Below are positions 26,255 through 35,351 of a stretch of DNA of 64,000 nt, in pieces. Both the position numbers and the translations under genes were made by a program. The stretch spans positions 1 through 64,000 of the forward strand of contig NZ_SSTC01000005.1 in the NCBI RefSeq assembly GCF_004801855.1, given 5' to 3'. The stretch is from Pseudomonas sp. A-1. Its GTDB lineage: Bacteria; Pseudomonadota; Gammaproteobacteria; Pseudomonadales; Pseudomonadaceae. The notes beneath the pieces are model-generated. The model was not told the origin of the DNA, ran no database searches, and saw only the letters and a program-made list of their open reading frames with translations. Position 1 is the first letter of the stretch. The number at the start of each line of letters is the position of its first letter.

Positions 26255-28675
26255 TCATTTTTCGGCCTGCCCATTGCCGGCAGGACCGTCCCGTTCGGGG
26301 TGGGCGAAACTCTGGCGCAGCTCGCTCAGCTCACGCAGGCTGGCCTGTACCGCGCCGTTGACCGTGCCGGGCGGATACTGCCCCGCGGCGTCGGCCACGC
26401 CGGCCGGCAGGCCGGTGAGCAGCGCCATGGCCTGCTCGGCATGCTCCACCGCATGCACGTGGAAGCGTCCGGCGGCCACCGCCTCGACCACCTCGCGGCG
26501 CAGCATCAGGTGTTTGATGTTGCCCCGGGGGATGATCACTCCCTGGCTGCCGGAGAGGCCGCGGGCGGCGCACAGGTCGAAGAAGCCCTCGATCTTCTCG
26601 TTGACCCCGCCGATCACCTGCATGCGCCCGTGCTGGTCCACCGAGCCGGTGATCGCCAGGTCCTGGCGCAGCGGCAGGCCGGCCAGCGCCGACTGCAGCA
26701 CGCACAGCTCGGCGGCCGAGGCGCTGTCGCCGTCCACGCCGCCGTAGGACTGCTCGAACACCAGGCTGGCGGCGAACGACAGCGGCATGCGCCCGCCGAA
26801 GCGGCTGGCCAGGTAGGCACAGAGGATCAGCACGCCCTTGGAATGCAGGGCGCCGCCCAGCTCCACCTCGCGCTCGATGTCGATCAGCTTGCCGTCGCCC
26901 AGGCGCGCCGTGGCACTGATCCGCGCCGGATGGCCGAAGGCATGGGCGCCGAGCTGCAACACCGCGAGGCCGTTGATCTGCGCCACGCAGCTGCCGTCGG
27001 TGTCGATGTGGCGCAGGTCGCGCAGCGCCGCCTCGAGCATGCGCTCGCGGATCTGGTCGGCGCGGTGCAGGCGCTCGCGCACCGCGCGCTCGACGTCCTC
27101 GTGGCGCACCTGCGGGCGCTGCTGCTCGCCGGCCCAGTAGTCGGCCTCGCGCATCAGGTCGAGCAGGTCCTGCAGGTGCAGCGACAGCTTCTCGCCGTCG
27201 GCGGCGTCGCGCGCCGCCTGCTCGATCAACCGCGCCAGCGCGGCGCGGTCGAACGGGCGCAGCTGCTCGCGACGCTGCAGGGTGGCGATCAGCTGGGCGT
27301 AAAGGCGGGTGTTCTCCGTGCTGCGCGGCAGATCCTCGGCGAAGTCGGCCTCGACCTTGAACAGCAGGGGAAACTCCGGATCGTACTGGGTCAGGAGGTA
27401 GTAGAGCAGGCGGTCGCCGATCAGCACCACCTTGACGTCCAGCGGGATCGGGTCGGGCTCCAGCGAGATGGTGCTGGCCAGGCTGAGGATCTGCTCCAGC
27501 GACTGGATGCGCAGCTCGCGGGCCTGCAGGGCGCGCTTGAGCGCCTCCCAGGCGAACGGCTGGGTCAGCAGCTTGCGCGCGTCGAGCAGCAGGTAGCCGC
27601 CGTTGGCGCGGTGCAGGGCGCCACCCTTGATCAGGGTGAAGTCGGTGTGCAGGGTGCCCATCTGCGCCTGGTGCTCGATGCGGCCGATCAGGTTCTGGTA
27701 GCTGGGGTAGTCCTCGTAGACCAGCGGCGCGCCCTGGCTGCCGCCGTTGTCCACCAGCACGTTGACGAAGTAGCGGTTGAACGGGGTCAGGCGCTGGCGG
27801 TCGAGCAGCTTCTCCGCCGGCGCCGAGCCGAAGATCTCCAGGCCCTTCTCGATGATGTCGCGCTTGACCTCGTCGAGGAACGCAGGCACCCCGGCCAGTT
27901 GGGCGTGGCGCGCCTCCAGGTCGATGAACTGGCGCTCCACCGTGGCGCGGGTGACCGCTTCGTTGAGCTGGTCGACCTCCTGCTCGTGCGTGCGGCTGGC
28001 GGCGGCGGCCTGCTGCAGGGCCTGGCGCAGCACGTGGCGGATGCGCTCGGTACGCTCCTCGATCTGCTGCTTCTCCTCGTCCGGCAGCTTGTCGAAGGCC
28101 TCGGCATCGAGTACCTCGCCCTCCTTGAGCGGCGCCAGGGTGAAACCGGCGGGCGTGCGCAGCAGGATGATGCCGGCGGCGCGCGCCTGGCTGTCGACGC
28201 TGCCGAACAGCTCTTCCTCGCGGGCCTTGAAGCGGTCCTTGAGGCCCTGCATGGCGTTGCGGTATTCGTCGCTGTCGAAGGCCGCCGGCAGGGCGGCCAG
28301 CAGGCTGCGCACCAGCGCCCGCATGTCCGCCTGCAGGCCGCAGCCGGCGCCGGCCGGCAGGCGCAGCACGCGCGGCTTGTGCGGGGTGCGGAAGTTGTTG
28401 ATGTAGCACCAGTCGCTGGGCGGCTCGATCTGCGCCGCCTGCTGGCCGAGCAACTGACGGACGATGGCGTGCTTGCCCAGCCCGGGCGAGCCCATCACGT
28501 ACAGGTTGTAGCCCTCGTGGTGGATGCCGACGCCGAAGTGCAGGGCACCCATCGCCCGCTCCTGGCCGAGGCTGGCCTGCAGGTCGGGCAGCTCGGCGCT
28601 GCTGTCGCACTCCAGGGCGTCAGGGTCGCAGGCGTGGTAGAGCTGCTGGGCAGTCAGTTCATGCAGATTCGGCAA
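26255..28675 (-). CDS. LonB-type ATP-dependent protease (AAA_32/Lon_C), TTG start
   Basis: An 806-residue Lon-family protease without the N-terminal LAN domain. The ATPase part has a P-loop variant GSPGLGKHAIV, where the usual Thr/Ser after GK is His, and an inserted helical LID. The C-terminal Lon proteolytic domain carries GDSAS with catalytic Ser651 and VNEK with Lys694, 43 residues apart as in Lon. The start is TTG at 28675, preceded at 6 bases by a perfect AAAGGAGG Shine-Dalgarno; an ATG 48 bases upstream lacks one. This is the same broad family as P. aeruginosa AsrA, a stress protease, though orthology is not proven. It lies downstream of the P-ATPase and upstream of the CapA-like gene. 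Confidence 0.85.
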   Translation of the reverse strand: MPNLHELTAQQLYHACDPDALECDSSAELPDLQASLGQERAMGALHFGVGIHHEGYNLYVMGSPGLGKHAIVRQLLGQQAAQIEPPSDWCYINNFRTPHKPRVLRLPAGAGCGLQADMRALVRSLLAALPAAFDSDEYRNAMQGLKDRFKAREEELFGSVDSQARAAGIILLRTPAGFTLAPLKEGEVLDAEAFDKLPDEEKQQIEERTERIRHVLRQALQQAAAASRTHEQEVDQLNEAVTRATVERQFIDLEARHAQLAGVPAFLDEVKRDIIEKGLEIFGSAPAEKLLDRQRLTPFNRYFVNVLVDNGGSQGAPLVYEDYPSYQNLIGRIEHQAQMGTLHTDFTLIKGGALHRANGGYLLLDARKLLTQPFAWEALKRALQARELRIQSLEQILSLASTISLEPDPIPLDVKVVLIGDRLLYYLLTQYDPEFPLLFKVEADFAEDLPRSTENTRLYAQLIATLQRREQLRPFDRAALARLIEQAARDAADGEKLSLHLQDLLDLMREADYWAGEQQRPQVRHEDVERAVRERLHRADQIRERMLEAALRDLRHIDTDGSCVAQINGLAVLQLGAHAFGHPARISATARLGDGKLIDIEREVELGGALHSKGVLILCAYLASRFGGRMPLSFAASLVFEQSYGGVDGDSASAAELCVLQSALAGLPLRQDLAITGSVDQHGRMQVIGGVNEKIEGFFDLCAARGLSGSQGVIIPRGNIKHLMLRREVVEAVAAGRFHVHAVEHAEQAMALLTGLPAGVADAAGQYPPGTVNGAVQASLRELSELRQSFAHPERDGPAGNGQAEK

Positions 28676-28786
28676 GATACGCCTCCTTTGCCGCGCGTGT
28701 TCCGGTGAGCATCCCCACTCCATTAAAGATCACCCGTGGCAATTCGACGGGCGGCCTGACCTGTGGGCGCCTGTGCGGTCGCAGCA

Positions 28787-31384
28787 TCAGGGGGAAGCCG
28801 TCGGCGGCTGCCCGCGCTGGCGATGGGCGCGGCCGGTCGGATGCCGGTGCCAGCGGTAGAAGTAGCGCTTGAACAGCTCGGAAGCGCCGGCATACAGCAG
28901 GGAGATGCCGAGCAGCGCCAGCAGCACGCCTGGCGGCAGCGGCACCAGCCCGAACCAGGGCGCCAGCGGGCTGTAGGGCAGGGCGAGGGTGACGGCGATC
29001 ACTGCCAGCGAGCTGCCCAGCAACAGCCGGCCGAGGCGGCTGCTCCAGCAGGGCTTCCAGGTGCGTACCACGAAGATGATGAGGATTTCGGTAAGCAGCG
29101 ATTCGACGAACCAGCCGGTGCGGAACAGCTCGGCTACCTCGCCGGCGAACCACAGCAGCACGGCGAAGGTGAGCAGGTCGAACAGGCTGCTGACCAGGCC
29201 GAAGCCGACCATGAAGTTGCGCACCATGCGCAGGTCCCAGCGGTGCGGCGTACGCTCCCATTCGCGGTCGACCCGGTCGCTGGCGATGCCCAGTGCGGGT
29301 ATGTCGGAGAGGAAGTTGTTGAGCAGGATCTGCTTGGCCAGCAGCGGCAGGAAGGGCAGGAGCAGCGAGGCCGCGGCCATGCTGATCATGTTGCCGAAAT
29401 TGGCGCTGGTGGTGATGAAGATGTACTTGAGGGTATTGGCGAAGGTGCGCCGGCCCTCGTCGATGCCCTGGCGCAGCAGATCGAGGTCGTGCCTGAGCAG
29501 GACGAAGTCGGCGGCCTCCTTGGCCACGTCCACGGCGTTGTCGACCGAGATGCCGACATCGGCGCTGTGCAGGGCCGGTGCGTCGTTGATGCCGTCGCCG
29601 AGAAAGCCGACCACGTGGCCGGTCTTCTGCAGGGCGAGGATGATGCGCTCCTTCTGGTTGGGGTCGACCTCGGCGAACAGCGCCACCCGCGGCGCGAGGT
29701 TGAGCAACGCCTCGTCCTTCATCTGCGCCAGCTCGCTGCCGGTGACCACGCGCTCGACGCTCAGGCCCACGGCCTCGGCGACGTGCCGCGCCACCAACTG
29801 GTTGTCGCCGGTGATGACCTTCACCTGCACGCCGAGGCGATGCAGGGCAGCGAGGGTCTGCTGCACGCCGGGCTCGGGCGGGTCGAAGAACAGCAGGAAG
29901 CCGACGAAGGTCAGGTTTCGCTCCTCGGCCTTGCGGGCATCGGCCGCCATCGTCCGGCAGGCCAGGCCGAGCACCCGGTAGCCCCTGGCGCTCCAGTCGG
30001 CGTAGCGGCCGCGGATGGCGGCCAGCGCGGTGTCGTCGAGCGGCGTCTCCCGCGCGCCGTTGCGCACCCAGGCGCAGACCTCGAGCACGCTGTCCAGCGC
30101 ACCCTTGGTGATGGTCCGCAACGGCCCGGTCGCGCCGTCGCGCGCCAGCACGCTGAGGCGCTTGCGGGTGAAGTCGTAGGGTATCTCGTCGATCTTCCGA
30201 TAGTCGCCGGCCTGCTCGGGAGCGGCACCCGCCGCCGCGACTATCGCCTCGTCCAGCGGGTTGTGCAGGCCGCTCTGCAGGCTGGCATTCAGCCAGGCCA
30301 GGTGCAGCGCGTCGGCGTCGGGCTGGCCGGTGGTATCCAGGGCGCCGTCCAGCTGCACCACGCCACGGGTCAGGGTGCCGGTCTTGTCGGTGCACAGCAC
30401 GTCCATCGAGCCGAGGTTCTCGATGGCGTTGAGGTGGCGCACGATCACCCCGGCCTGGGCCATGCGCTGGGCGCCCTTGGCCAGGGTGATGCTGAGGATC
30501 GCCGGCAGCAGCTCCGGCGACAGGCCCACCGCCAGGGCGATGGCGAACAGCAGGGTGTCGATGGTCGGCCGTTGCAGCAGGATGTTGGCCCCCAGCACCA
30601 GCACGGTGATCACCAGCATCACCCGCAGCAACAGATTGCCGAAGTGGCGCAGGCCGCGCTCGAACTCGGTTTCCGGCGGGCGCAGGGTCAGGCTGCGCGA
30701 AATCCGCCCGAACTCGCTGTCGGCGCTGCTGCGCACCACCAGCATGCGCGCGCTGCCGCTGCGCAGCGAGGTGCCCATGAACAGGCAGTTGCTGCGCTCG
30801 GCCAGGCTCGCGGAGGCGGCGACCGTGCCGGGCTGCTTTTCCACCGGGAAGGTTTCCCCGGTCAGCAGGCCCTGGCTGGCGAAGCAGTTGCGCGCATCCA
30901 GCAGCACGCCATCGGCGGGGATCAGGCTGCCGGCGGACAGCTCGACCACGTCGCCCGGCACCACCTCGGTGACCGGGAGATCCTGCAAGCGCCCATCGCG
31001 ACATACCCGTGCCTGCACCGCGATGCGCCGGCGCAGTTGCTCGACGGCATGGGAGGCGCGGTGCTCGTGCCAGGCGCCGAGCAGGGCGCTGCACTGCACG
31101 ATGGCGAGGATGATCACGGCCTCCAGCCAGTCCTGCACCAGCAGGGCGATGAGGGCCGCGAAGATCAGGATCAGCACCAGCGGGCTGCGCAGCTGCTCCA
31201 GCAGCTCGCGGAGAAAGCCCGGCGGCCGGCCCGGCAGGCCGGTGTGCGCCCGGGCCAGCCGTTCGGCGGCCAGCGCGGCGCTCAGGCCCTGGTCGGAGCT
31301 GCCCAGCGCGAGCAGCAGCTCGCCGGCCGGTCGGCTCCAGTACTCGGGAGGTTCTGCGGCGGCGGGCGGGGCGGAAGCCTTCAT
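28787..31384 (-). CDS. magnesium-type P-ATPase (P3B, MgtA/MgtB-like)
   Basis: An 865-residue cation-translocating ATPase. The N-terminal cytoplasmic segment leads to the first TM pair, then the actuator domain with LLTGETFPVEK (TGE motif). The TM4 motif AVGLSPELLPAILSITLAKGA is typical of Mg2+ ATPases, followed by the phosphorylation loop VLCTDKTGTLT, the nucleotide domain and the hinge FLGDGINDAPAL. Six C-terminal TM segments close the protein. It imports Mg2+ in characterised relatives. The Cys-Trp segment and the absence of mgtC nearby suggest a stress-cluster paralog rather than the PhoP-regulated copy; this is inference. The gene follows hsp20 by 63 bp, with a hairpin in the gap. Confidence 0.85.
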   Translation of the reverse strand: MKASAPPAAAEPPEYWSRPAGELLLALGSSDQGLSAALAAERLARAHTGLPGRPPGFLRELLEQLRSPLVLILIFAALIALLVQDWLEAVIILAIVQCSALLGAWHEHRASHAVEQLRRRIAVQARVCRDGRLQDLPVTEVVPGDVVELSAGSLIPADGVLLDARNCFASQGLLTGETFPVEKQPGTVAASASLAERSNCLFMGTSLRSGSARMLVVRSSADSEFGRISRSLTLRPPETEFERGLRHFGNLLLRVMLVITVLVLGANILLQRPTIDTLLFAIALAVGLSPELLPAILSITLAKGAQRMAQAGVIVRHLNAIENLGSMDVLCTDKTGTLTRGVVQLDGALDTTGQPDADALHLAWLNASLQSGLHNPLDEAIVAAAGAAPEQAGDYRKIDEIPYDFTRKRLSVLARDGATGPLRTITKGALDSVLEVCAWVRNGARETPLDDTALAAIRGRYADWSARGYRVLGLACRTMAADARKAEERNLTFVGFLLFFDPPEPGVQQTLAALHRLGVQVKVITGDNQLVARHVAEAVGLSVERVVTGSELAQMKDEALLNLAPRVALFAEVDPNQKERIILALQKTGHVVGFLGDGINDAPALHSADVGISVDNAVDVAKEAADFVLLRHDLDLLRQGIDEGRRTFANTLKYIFITTSANFGNMISMAAASLLLPFLPLLAKQILLNNFLSDIPALGIASDRVDREWERTPHRWDLRMVRNFMVGFGLVSSLFDLLTFAVLLWFAGEVAELFRTGWFVESLLTEILIIFVVRTWKPCWSSRLGRLLLGSSLAVIAVTLALPYSPLAPWFGLVPLPPGVLLALLGISLLYAGASELFKRYFYRWHRHPTGRAHRQRGQPPTASP

Positions 31385-31412
31385 GACGGCGGCGGGCCGG
31401 AGCGGCGCAAGG

Positions 31413-31436
31413 GGCCCTGTCCGAGCGGACAGGGCC
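31413..31436 (-). terminator. hairpin between hsp20 and the P-ATPase gene
   Basis: Perfect 10-bp stem GGCCCTGTCC / GGACAGGGCC with loop GAGC, 11 bases after the hsp20 stop on the minus strand. It would reduce but perhaps not abolish read-through into the P-ATPase gene, leaving the small heat-shock protein more abundant than the downstream products. Confidence 0.65.
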
Positions 31437-31447
31437 GGGGGCGTTGG

Positions 31448-31987
31448 TCAGCTGGTCTTGATGTTGATGGTCTTCTCGGCCTGCCTGGACTCGGGCTTCT
31501 TCGGCAGTTTCAGGGTCAGCACGCCCTTGGCGAATTGTGCCTCGATCTTGTCGGCATCGACGCCCTCGGGCAGGCCGAAGGTGCGCTGGAAGGAGCCGTA
31601 GTGGCGTTCGGAGAGGTAGTAGTCCTTCTTCTTCTCCTCGCGCTCGTCCTTCTTCTCGCCGGTGATGGTCAGGTTGCCGTTGCTCAGCTTGACCTGCACG
31701 TTCTTCTCGTCCATGCCCGGCAGCTCGGCGGTGATCTCGAAGGCGTCGTCCTTCTCGATGATGTCCACCGCCGGCATGCCGGCGAAGCTCAGCTCACGGC
31801 GCCAGAACGGCTCGATCTCGAAGCCGCTGCGGGAGAACGGCAGGTGCCAGCCGCGATCGAAGTCCTCGAACAGCCGATCGACCTGACGGCGCAGGTTTTC
31901 CAGCGGCCGCATCGCCGTGGACAGCGGGCTCTGCCTGGCGGATTTCTCCTCGGTTTCCACCGCAACCTTCTTCTCGTTCTCAGCCAT
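31448..31987 (-). CDS. small heat-shock protein Hsp20 (alpha-crystallin family)
   Basis: A 179-residue ATP-independent holdase chaperone. The N-terminal arm contains charged helices (MRPLENLRRQVDRLFEDFDR). The alpha-crystallin domain (about 70-165) includes PAVDIIEKDDAFEITAELPG, the NGNLTITGEKK strand and FAKGVLTLKLPKKPE with the conserved A-x-x-x-G-V-L-x-L signature. The C-terminal IxI anchor is present as INIKTS. A GAGGAG Shine-Dalgarno precedes ATG 31987. It is the first gene of a minus-strand series (P-ATPase, LonB-type protease, CapA-like) and diverges from the formate dehydrogenase genes. An RpoS-like -10 lies at 32129-32135. Confidence 0.92.
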   Translation of the reverse strand: MAENEKKVAVETEEKSARQSPLSTAMRPLENLRRQVDRLFEDFDRGWHLPFSRSGFEIEPFWRRELSFAGMPAVDIIEKDDAFEITAELPGMDEKNVQVKLSNGNLTITGEKKDEREEKKKDYYLSERHYGSFQRTFGLPEGVDADKIEAQFAKGVLTLKLPKKPESRQAEKTINIKTS

Positions 31988-32128
31988 CGTGGAGTGCTCC
32001 TCTGTGGGGGGCGATCGGGACTGGATCTGGATTCGCTCAGCGCCAGCAGGCGCGCCTCGCACAGGTTCGAGGCGCTGGCCGGGGGGCGCCCGCGCAGGAG
32101 GGCCACCCCGGCTGGCGGCAGTGATACC

Positions 32129-32135
32129 AGTCTAG
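32129..32135 (-). promoter_or_regulatory. RpoS-like -10 element of hsp20
   Basis: On the minus strand the sequence reads CTAGACT followed by GG, 6 of 7 matches to the sigma-S -10 consensus CTATACT. The identical CTAGACTGG precedes the hydrolase gene at 36876-36884. It would give a leader of about 135 bases for hsp20. Confidence 0.45.
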
Positions 32136-32194
32136 GTCATCCGGGAAATTTGCAAGTTTCCGACCGGGGTCAGGTGCGCCGGTCGGCGGGCGGT

Positions 32195-32201
32195 CTAGCC
32201 T
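32195..32201 (+). promoter_or_regulatory. RpoS-like -10 element of the formate dehydrogenase operon
   Basis: CTAGCCT, 5 of 7 matches to the sigma-S -10 consensus, 29 bases before the ATG at 32231. That is a normal distance for a short leader. A dyad GGAAA (32144-32148) / TTTCC (32157-32161) lies about 35-50 bp upstream and could be an activator site. Confidence 0.4.
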
Positions 32202-32230
32202 TCAGGGAGACGGGGACGGGGGAGCCGCCG

Positions 32231-34327
32231 ATGCAGGTAATTCCAAGCATATGCACCTTCTGCGGGGTCGGCTGCGGCATCGGCCTGCGCGTCGAGCAGG
32301 GCCGGGTGGTCGGCGTCGAGCCGCAGCCCGGCCATCCGGTGAGCCAGGGCCAGCTGTGCAGCAAGGGCTGGTCGACCAGCTTCGCCATCGACGCGGCCGG
32401 GCGCCTGACCCAGCCGCTGATCCGCGAGGCCGATGGTTTCCGCCCGGCCAGCTGGGACGAGGCGCTGGGGCGGGTCGCCGGTGCCTTTCGCGACGCGCTG
32501 GCCGAAGGCGGCCCGCAGGCGGTCGGGGTGATCAGCTGTGCGCGGGCGACCAACGAGGATAACTACGCCGCGCAGAAATTCGCCCGCGCGGTGCTCGGCA
32601 CCCACAACGTCGACCACTGTGCGCGCATCTGCCACAGCCCCTCGGTGGCCGGGCTGTCGCTGACTCTGGGCTCCGGGGCGATGACCGGCTGCATGACTGA
32701 CGTCGACGCGGCCGACCTGATCCTGCTGATCGGCACTGACACCACGGAAAACCACGCCATGCTCGGCGCGCGCATCCTGCGCGCCCAGGCCCGCGGCGCG
32801 CGGCTGGTGGTGGTCGACCCGCGCAAGACGCGCCTGGCACGGCTGGCCGACCAGCACGTGCAGCTGCGTCTGGGCAGCAACATCGCCCTGCTCAACGGCC
32901 TGCTGCACATCATCTTCGCCAACGGCTGGGAGAACCGCGCCTTCCTTGACGAGCGCTGCGAGAACGTCGAGGTCCTGCGCCAGCATGTGGCCGCCCTGAG
33001 CCCGGCAGTGACCAGCGCGCAGACCGGCGTGCCGGTGGCCGAGCTGGAGCCGCTCGCCCACGCGGTGAGCCATGCCGGGGCCGCCTTCATCGCCTACGGC
33101 ATGGGCATCACCCAGTTCCAGAGCGGCACGAACAATGTGGTGGCGGTTTCCAACCTGGCCCTGGTGTGCGGCCAGGTCGGCCGCCCCGGCGCCGGCATCT
33201 ATCCGCTGCGCGGGCAGAATAACGTGCAGGGCGCCTGCGACATGGGCTGCCTGCCCAACGTCTACCCCGGTTACCAGAGCGCGGCCAGCGAGGACGTGCA
33301 GGCCAAGTTCGCCCGTGCCTGGGGCGTGCCGATGCCGGCGGCGCCGGGGCTGACCTCGCTGGGCATGACCCAGGCGGCGCTGGCCGGCGACTTCAAGGCG
33401 CTGATGATCATGGGCGAGGAGCCGGTGCTCACCGACCCGGACCAGCACCACGTCGAGCGCGCGCTGCGCGCGCTGGACTTCCTGGTGGTGGTCGAGCTGA
33501 CCCTGACCGAGACGGCGAAACTGGCCGACGTGGTGCTGCCGGCGGCGTCCTTCGCCGAGAAGGACGGCACCTTCACCAACTGCGAGCGCCGCGTGCAGCG
33601 CATCCGCCGCGCCGTCGCGCCGCCCGGCGAGGCCTGGACCGACTGGCAGATCCTCGCCGCGCTGGCCGCGCGCATGGGCTACCTGGGCATGCTCTGGCCG
33701 GATGCCGAGGCGGTGTTCGCCGAGATGGCCGACCTGACGCCGAGCTTTGCCGCCATGAGCTACTCGGCGCTGGACGCCCACCACGGCCTGCACTGGCCGT
33801 GCGACTACGTGCATCCCCGGGGCTCGCCACGCCTGCATGCCGAGAGCTTCCCGCGCGGGCGCGGGCGGCTGTTGCCGGTGTCGCAGGTCGATCCGGACGA
33901 GACGCCGGATGCCGACTACCCGTTCTTCTTCACCACCCAGCGCCTGCACTTCCACTACGGCGGCGGTTCGATGACCCGCAAGTCGCCGCTGCTCGAGCGC
34001 GAGACCCCGGCCGGCCTGCTGTTCATCCACCCGCAGGACGCCGCCAACCTGCGCCTGCAGGATGGCCAGGGCGTGCGCCTGCGTTCGCGCCGCGGCAGCC
34101 TGGAAACGCGCGCCAGCCTCACCGACGACGTGCCACCGGGGACCCTGTCGATGCCGTACCACTTCCGCGAAGCGCCGTGCAACCTCCTTACCAACAGCGC
34201 CCAGGACCCGCAGAGCAAGATGCCCGAGCTGAAGGCCTGCGCCGTGGCCCTCGAGCCGCTGCCGCCGGGCGTGGCGCCACGCCTGGCGGCAGCGCTGGAG
34301 CAGGAGATCAGTGATGGCAGCATTTGA
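32231..34327 (+). CDS. molybdopterin formate dehydrogenase catalytic subunit (FdhF-like, Cys form)
   Basis: A 698-residue enzyme oxidising formate to CO2. The single [4Fe-4S] cluster is held by Cys8, Cys11, Cys15 and Cys43, followed by the conserved Lys45 for electron transfer. The molybdenum ligand is Cys134 in DHCARICHSPSV, where E. coli FdhF has selenocysteine, with catalytic His135. The active-site Arg is Arg327 in LRGQNNVQGACDMG. The C-terminal molydopterin-dinucleotide domain ends with PYHFREAPCNLLT. There is no extra N-terminal ferredoxin domain and no Tat signal, so the enzyme is cytoplasmic. It overlaps the next gene, whose product is a likely electron-transfer partner. No FdhD or cofactor genes are in the window. 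Confidence 0.87.
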   Translation: MQVIPSICTFCGVGCGIGLRVEQGRVVGVEPQPGHPVSQGQLCSKGWSTSFAIDAAGRLTQPLIREADGFRPASWDEALGRVAGAFRDALAEGGPQAVGVISCARATNEDNYAAQKFARAVLGTHNVDHCARICHSPSVAGLSLTLGSGAMTGCMTDVDAADLILLIGTDTTENHAMLGARILRAQARGARLVVVDPRKTRLARLADQHVQLRLGSNIALLNGLLHIIFANGWENRAFLDERCENVEVLRQHVAALSPAVTSAQTGVPVAELEPLAHAVSHAGAAFIAYGMGITQFQSGTNNVVAVSNLALVCGQVGRPGAGIYPLRGQNNVQGACDMGCLPNVYPGYQSAASEDVQAKFARAWGVPMPAAPGLTSLGMTQAALAGDFKALMIMGEEPVLTDPDQHHVERALRALDFLVVVELTLTETAKLADVVLPAASFAEKDGTFTNCERRVQRIRRAVAPPGEAWTDWQILAALAARMGYLGMLWPDAEAVFAEMADLTPSFAAMSYSALDAHHGLHWPCDYVHPRGSPRLHAESFPRGRGRLLPVSQVDPDETPDADYPFFFTTQRLHFHYGGGSMTRKSPLLERETPAGLLFIHPQDAANLRLQDGQGVRLRSRRGSLETRASLTDDVPPGTLSMPYHFREAPCNLLTNSAQDPQSKMPELKACAVALEPLPPGVAPRLAAALEQEISDGSI

Positions 34328-35351
34328 GCCCAGCTGTTACGAACTGGACAGCGTCGAACGCCTGCGCGCGCAGCTGGCCGGCGGCCGGGTGCTCTACGAG
34401 GTCCGCGAGGACGGCCAGGGCGGTCGCCACTGGCAGGCGGTGACGGCCGACGACCCCAGTCCCTTCGTGGCCGACCCCGAGCCGCCGCCGTTCTCGGCCA
34501 AGGCGTTCTTCTTCGCCGAGCGCGAGGCGGTGTTCCGCGTCGAGGGTGACCGCTTCGTCGCCTGCCTGCCCGAGGTGGCGGACCAGGTACTGTTCGGCCT
34601 GCACGCCTGCGACCTGGCGGCGGTGAGCTACCAGGACCAGTTCTTCGCCGCCGATCCCCACTACCGGCGGCGCCGCGCGGCGACCCTGCTGGTCGGCATC
34701 GACTGCCGGCACAGCTGCAGCCAGGGTTTCTGCACCCAGGTCGACAGCGGCCCGACCGTGCGCGCGGGCACCGCCGACCTGGTGCTGCTGCCGCAGGACG
34801 ACGGCGGCTGGCGGCTGCTTAGCCTCTCGCCGGCCGGCGCGGCGGCGGTGGCCGGCCTCGGCCTGCCGCTCGCCAGCCTCGACTGGCAGGCCGAGCGCGC
34901 CGCCATCCACAGCCAGGTCGCCAGCGAGCAGGGTGACGCCCGCTGGCTGGAGGACGGCGTGGCGGCCATCAATGCCGGGCGGGTCAGCCAGGCGAGCTGG
35001 GACAGCCTGGGCCTGCGCTGCCTGGTCTGCTCCGGCTGCACCACGGTGTGCCCGACCTGCTCCTGCTTCGCCCCGCTGGAGCGCCCACTGCCGGGCGGCG
35101 CGCTGGTGCACGAGCGGGTGTGGGACTCCTGCCTGTACGAGGGCTTCCAGAAGGAGGCCAGCGGCCACAATCCCAGCGCCGCGCCGGGGCAGCGGGTGCA
35201 GCGCTTCTGGCAGCACAAGTTCGGCGAGGGCTTCCGCCAGCAGTTCGGCCGCTACGGCTGCGTCGGCTGCGGGCGCTGCGACCGGGTCTGCCCCGGCGGC
35301 ATCGGCGTGCATGCGGTGATGGCGAAGGTGGGCAAGCCATGCTCGAACTGA
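34314..35351 (+). CDS. dicluster [4Fe-4S] electron-transfer subunit (sulfhydrogenase-beta/Fer4_22 family)
   Basis: A 345-residue iron-sulfur protein. The N-terminal two thirds form the Fer4_22 fold (FGLHACDLAAVSYQDQFF, LLVGIDCRHSCSQGFC), and the C-terminus has two ferredoxin motifs: CLVCSGCTTVCPTC near 235 and CVGCGRCDRVCPGG at 316-329. Relatives (HydB, AsrA of anaerobic sulfite reductase) carry electrons between a catalytic subunit and a flavin diaphorase. The start is ATG at 34314 with AGGAG 7 bases upstream; the GTG at 34311 is too close. It overlaps the preceding catalytic-subunit gene by 14 bp and the following diaphorase gene by 13 bp, strong evidence for one complex. Confidence 0.83.
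   Translation: MAAFEPSCYELDSVERLRAQLAGGRVLYEVREDGQGGRHWQAVTADDPSPFVADPEPPPFSAKAFFFAEREAVFRVEGDRFVACLPEVADQVLFGLHACDLAAVSYQDQFFAADPHYRRRRAATLLVGIDCRHSCSQGFCTQVDSGPTVRAGTADLVLLPQDDGGWRLLSLSPAGAAAVAGLGLPLASLDWQAERAAIHSQVASEQGDARWLEDGVAAINAGRVSQASWDSLGLRCLVCSGCTTVCPTCSCFAPLERPLPGGALVHERVWDSCLYEGFQKEASGHNPSAAPGQRVQRFWQHKFGEGFRQQFGRYGCVGCGRCDRVCPGGIGVHAVMAKVGKPCSN

Noticed and set aside
28676..28723. ATG start 16 codons upstream for the LonB-type protease
   Set aside because: No Shine-Dalgarno there, whereas TTG 28675 has a perfect one; the extra residues look like untranslated leader.
22981..31987. Transmissible locus of heat resistance (LHR/TLPQC)
   Set aside because: FtsH and Hsp20 are present, but ClpK, YfdX, HdeD, thioredoxin, KefB and DegP genes of that locus are missing and codon use equals the chromosome.
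32231..34327. Selenocysteine formate dehydrogenase
   Set aside because: The Mo-ligand position in DHCARICHSPSV is an ordinary Cys codon and there is no in-frame TGA.
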